Source: Manis javanica
Lineage: Eukaryota; Chordata; Mammalia; Pholidota; Manidae
Direction of reading: 5' to 3'
DNA length: 64,000 nucleotides
Assembly: GCF_040802235.1 (NCBI RefSeq)
Contig: NC_133162.1
Location: 1,133,501-1,197,500, forward strand
Position numbers and translations under genes: made by a program. Shown in pieces: positions 61,706 to 64,000 of this stretch (within the stretch, counting starts at the first letter, position 1; each line of letters starts with the position of its first letter). A model generated the notes under the pieces. The model was given only the letters and a program-made list of their open reading frames with translations, searched no databases and had not been told where the DNA came from.

Positions 61706-64000
61706 CTTGGGGGGTATTGTGTTCGCTGTGCACCCCTGGCCTTTGGGACACTGTGTTTGGGTGGAAAGCTGCATGTGTCAGTGTGGGGTCTGGCTGGGGT
61801 GCCTCTGCCCATGCTTCCCACCCTGAGCCACCGCCTGACCTGCAGACCCCACACGCTGAAGCAGGTGTGTGGTCTGGGTGGTCCCCGGCCTTGTTTGGTC
61901 GCAGTTTGTTCCTTGACACACCTTGTCCTGTGTCTATCGGATACTGTCTGTCTGGTGGCCAGTGGGAGTCAGAGGCTGCAGATGCCATGAAGTCCCAGAA
62001 TTTGGAGAATCTGTTGCGGGAAGAGCAGGTTCTGCAGCCACACAGGCAGGGCTGCATGCCGTCTGTCTGTCCGGGCCCCATTTGTTCCCTCTGACAGTTG
62101 GGGTGGCTGCACCCCTGTTCTCCTGCAGGACCCCTGGGCTCTGAATGGGGGGGAGTGGGGGAAGGGCTGGGAGCTGGGTAGCACCTGCTGGTTGCAAGGA
62201 GGCCCCCCGAGCCGCCTGGAGTGGGCCGCCCAGCAGTATGTGGGGAGAGGTGGGCGCCATCTGGGACCGTGGGGAGGAGAGTGGGGGGTGCCAGCTGGTG
62301 GTTTCCATGCAGTCACCGCCACAGCAGAGCCAGCCTGTGGGCGCCACCGTTACTCCCCGTTCTGTAGTGCTGGGCCATCTCCATGGCAGCCTCGTCCGTG
62401 TCCTCCGCTCCCCTCAGCGGCCTCTGGCTCTGCAGCAGATACGAGGGTGCAGACAGCCAGCCGGGCCCACTGGCTTTCCTGCATCCTGGGAGGACCGGTG
62501 CACGCCCGAAGCCTGCCCGGGTCTGCTCGGGCTGCAAGCTGCTCCCTCCAGGCTTCCTCTGCACCCGGGGAATGCTGGCAGCCCTCTGGAGGCAGGACCC
62601 TCTTCACCACAGCCTGGCTCCCCGCCTTCCACGAGCCCTGGGCTGCCCTGCCCAACGTGCCCACTCTGATCTGGCTCCTCAGCGCAGCCCACGGCCCAGG
62701 TGGGTGGGTGTCCAGGTCAGCAAGGAGTCTGCCTGCAAGGCAGGGCGGCCACAGCGCTGGACCTTCAGACCTGCCACTGCGTTTGGCATTCTGGTCCCTG
62801 GTAATACCTTCTCACAGGACCATGCTGCCCCGGCGCCCGGTGGCAGGTCCCTCCCCTTCATGCTTCTCCTCTGCTTCACCCACACTGCGGCTGTCCCTGG
62901 AGCCACTGGCCGTGTGTCACCCAGAACCAAGTAGAGCGAGGGCTGTCCCAGGGCTGCTTCACATGGTCACAGACACCGAGAGGGCAGGAGACGCCGGCCG
63001 GGCGAGCGCGTGAGTCCCGGTCAGGCCCGGGGCTCAGCGGGGCTCGGGCTCCCCCTGGTCCTGCCCGCCCCATGGAGGCGCTCACCGGCACTGCCCAGAC
63101 CTCAGCCGTCTCTGCTCTGGGCTCCTGTACCTGGCCTGCTGTAGGGGGGTGTCTGTGTTGGCCTCGGCCCTTTGTAGGGACACTGAGGACATGAGCACCC
63201 TTGACCAGTGCCCTCTGGCCTCATCCTTCAAGAGGCGGCACAGGGCTGAACACAGCCCACCCCCGGGCCTTGGACCGGCCGGCTTGTCCCTTCCCCTGTC
63301 CTGCGCCTTCCCTCCCCTCTGACAGCAAACAGGATGCAGCCGGACCCCTTCTGCTGGTGGCCAGGACGGGAACTGAGGGCCCCATCTCATCGAGGCGGCC
63401 ATGCGGTCACAATGCCTTTGGCCATGTTTTCCTAACAATGACCTTGTCATTTCTTTCCTCTCGAGGAGGCATCACTGGCGAAGCCTGTGGCCATCAGGTG
63501 ACAGAGCAGCACCGGGTCACAGGCCCAGGATGGGCTGGTAGCAGTGCCTGGTGCCGGGGGAAACCGCAGGAGCCGCCTCAGAGAAGACGCTGTGCTCTGT
63601 TTGGGGCCCCGTGGGTGACACCCCAGGGAGCCTTTTGGGTCCTGGTGGGCACGTGGGCCCTGCAATCAGCCACCATCACACCTCTGGCATCCTACCCAGG
63701 CATTTGAGGTGCCACCCAGCTGCCTAAGCACAGTGTGGCAGGAGTGTCGTGCCATTGTGCACCTTTACCCCACCGGGTGGCCAGTGCTAGCATGCAGCCA
63801 TGGCAGATGGGCTGTGGGTCTGGACGATAGGACACGGGGCAGCCTCTCTTGGGGCCGCCGCACTGGCTCCTTGTGGGTGGCTGGGCACCTTCACCAGCTG
63901 CAGGCCAGCTGCCACTCAGTGTGTCCCACTGGGGTTGGTTCTGTGGCCCTGGAGCCGGTTCTGAAGGGCCCGGGATGGCTGGTGCCCTTGTGGACTCATG

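Larger units (their letters stand above)
42767..64000 (+). other. STK32C: STK32C intron 1 (partial)
   Basis: More than 21 kb of mostly GC-rich intronic sequence. Apart from the repeats listed separately, no exon, RNA gene or conserved motif was recognised between 43.1 and 57.8 kb or after 61.7 kb. Long open frames occur (347 codons at 47992-49035, 273 at 62192-63013) but have no homology I recognise and are rich in the residues expected from GC-rich chance frames. An alternative first exon of STK32C could be hidden here and would not be visible without transcript data. Confidence 0.7.

Overview
This is genomic DNA from a placental mammal. It has long GC-rich introns and intergenic stretches, three CpG islands at gene starts, spliced exons with GT/AG borders, and nested L1, MaLR, ERV-L-like, MIR and MER5-type repeats. 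No bacterial or viral gene organisation is present. Three protein-coding genes are recognisable by remembered protein similarity (no alignment was run): PWWP2B (minus strand, first exon only), LRRC27 (minus strand, most of the gene) and STK32C (plus strand, first exon only). This is the order and relative orientation of human 10q26.3, read in reverse. The species was not determined. No primate Alu, carnivore tRNA-Lys or ruminant SINE was seen, and a laurasiatherian is only a guess.

Layout: 1-4352 is the start of PWWP2B intron 1. Its first coding exon (4353-4477) sits in a CpG island (about 4080-5680) with a perfect CRE palindrome just upstream of the ATG. 5.7-9.4 kb is GC-rich intergenic DNA. 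9.4-12.4 kb is an old sense L1. LRRC27 runs leftwards from a CpG-island promoter near 32.6 kb to its stop codon at 13087. Its exon 2 (start codon), exons 3, 4 and 5, one late exon and the last exon are clear, and two more exons are plausible. Its introns hold two tandem old L1s, a MaLR LTR nested in one of them, a MIR and an AT-rich block. 33.9-39.5 kb is a pile-up of mobile-element remains: antisense L1, two same-orientation copies of one LTR, two ERV-L-type LTRs and an endogenous-retrovirus pol relic. STK32C starts in a CpG island at about 41.9-43.0 kb, and its first intron fills the rest of the window. That intron holds a MER5-type element, an LTR with an expanded TG-rich minisatellite, and a young-looking 5'-truncated L1 with a perfect target-site duplication inserted into an older antisense L1.

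The most consequential observation is that LRRC27 exon 3 is two bases short of the length needed to keep the gene in frame. The phases of exons 2 and 4 show this independently of any database. Together with a poor splice donor on exon 5 and missing central exons, it suggests that LRRC27 is decaying in this species, or that the assembly carries an indel. I found no convincing undescribed system. The interest lies in the LRRC27 lesion, the promoter elements and the repeat archaeology.
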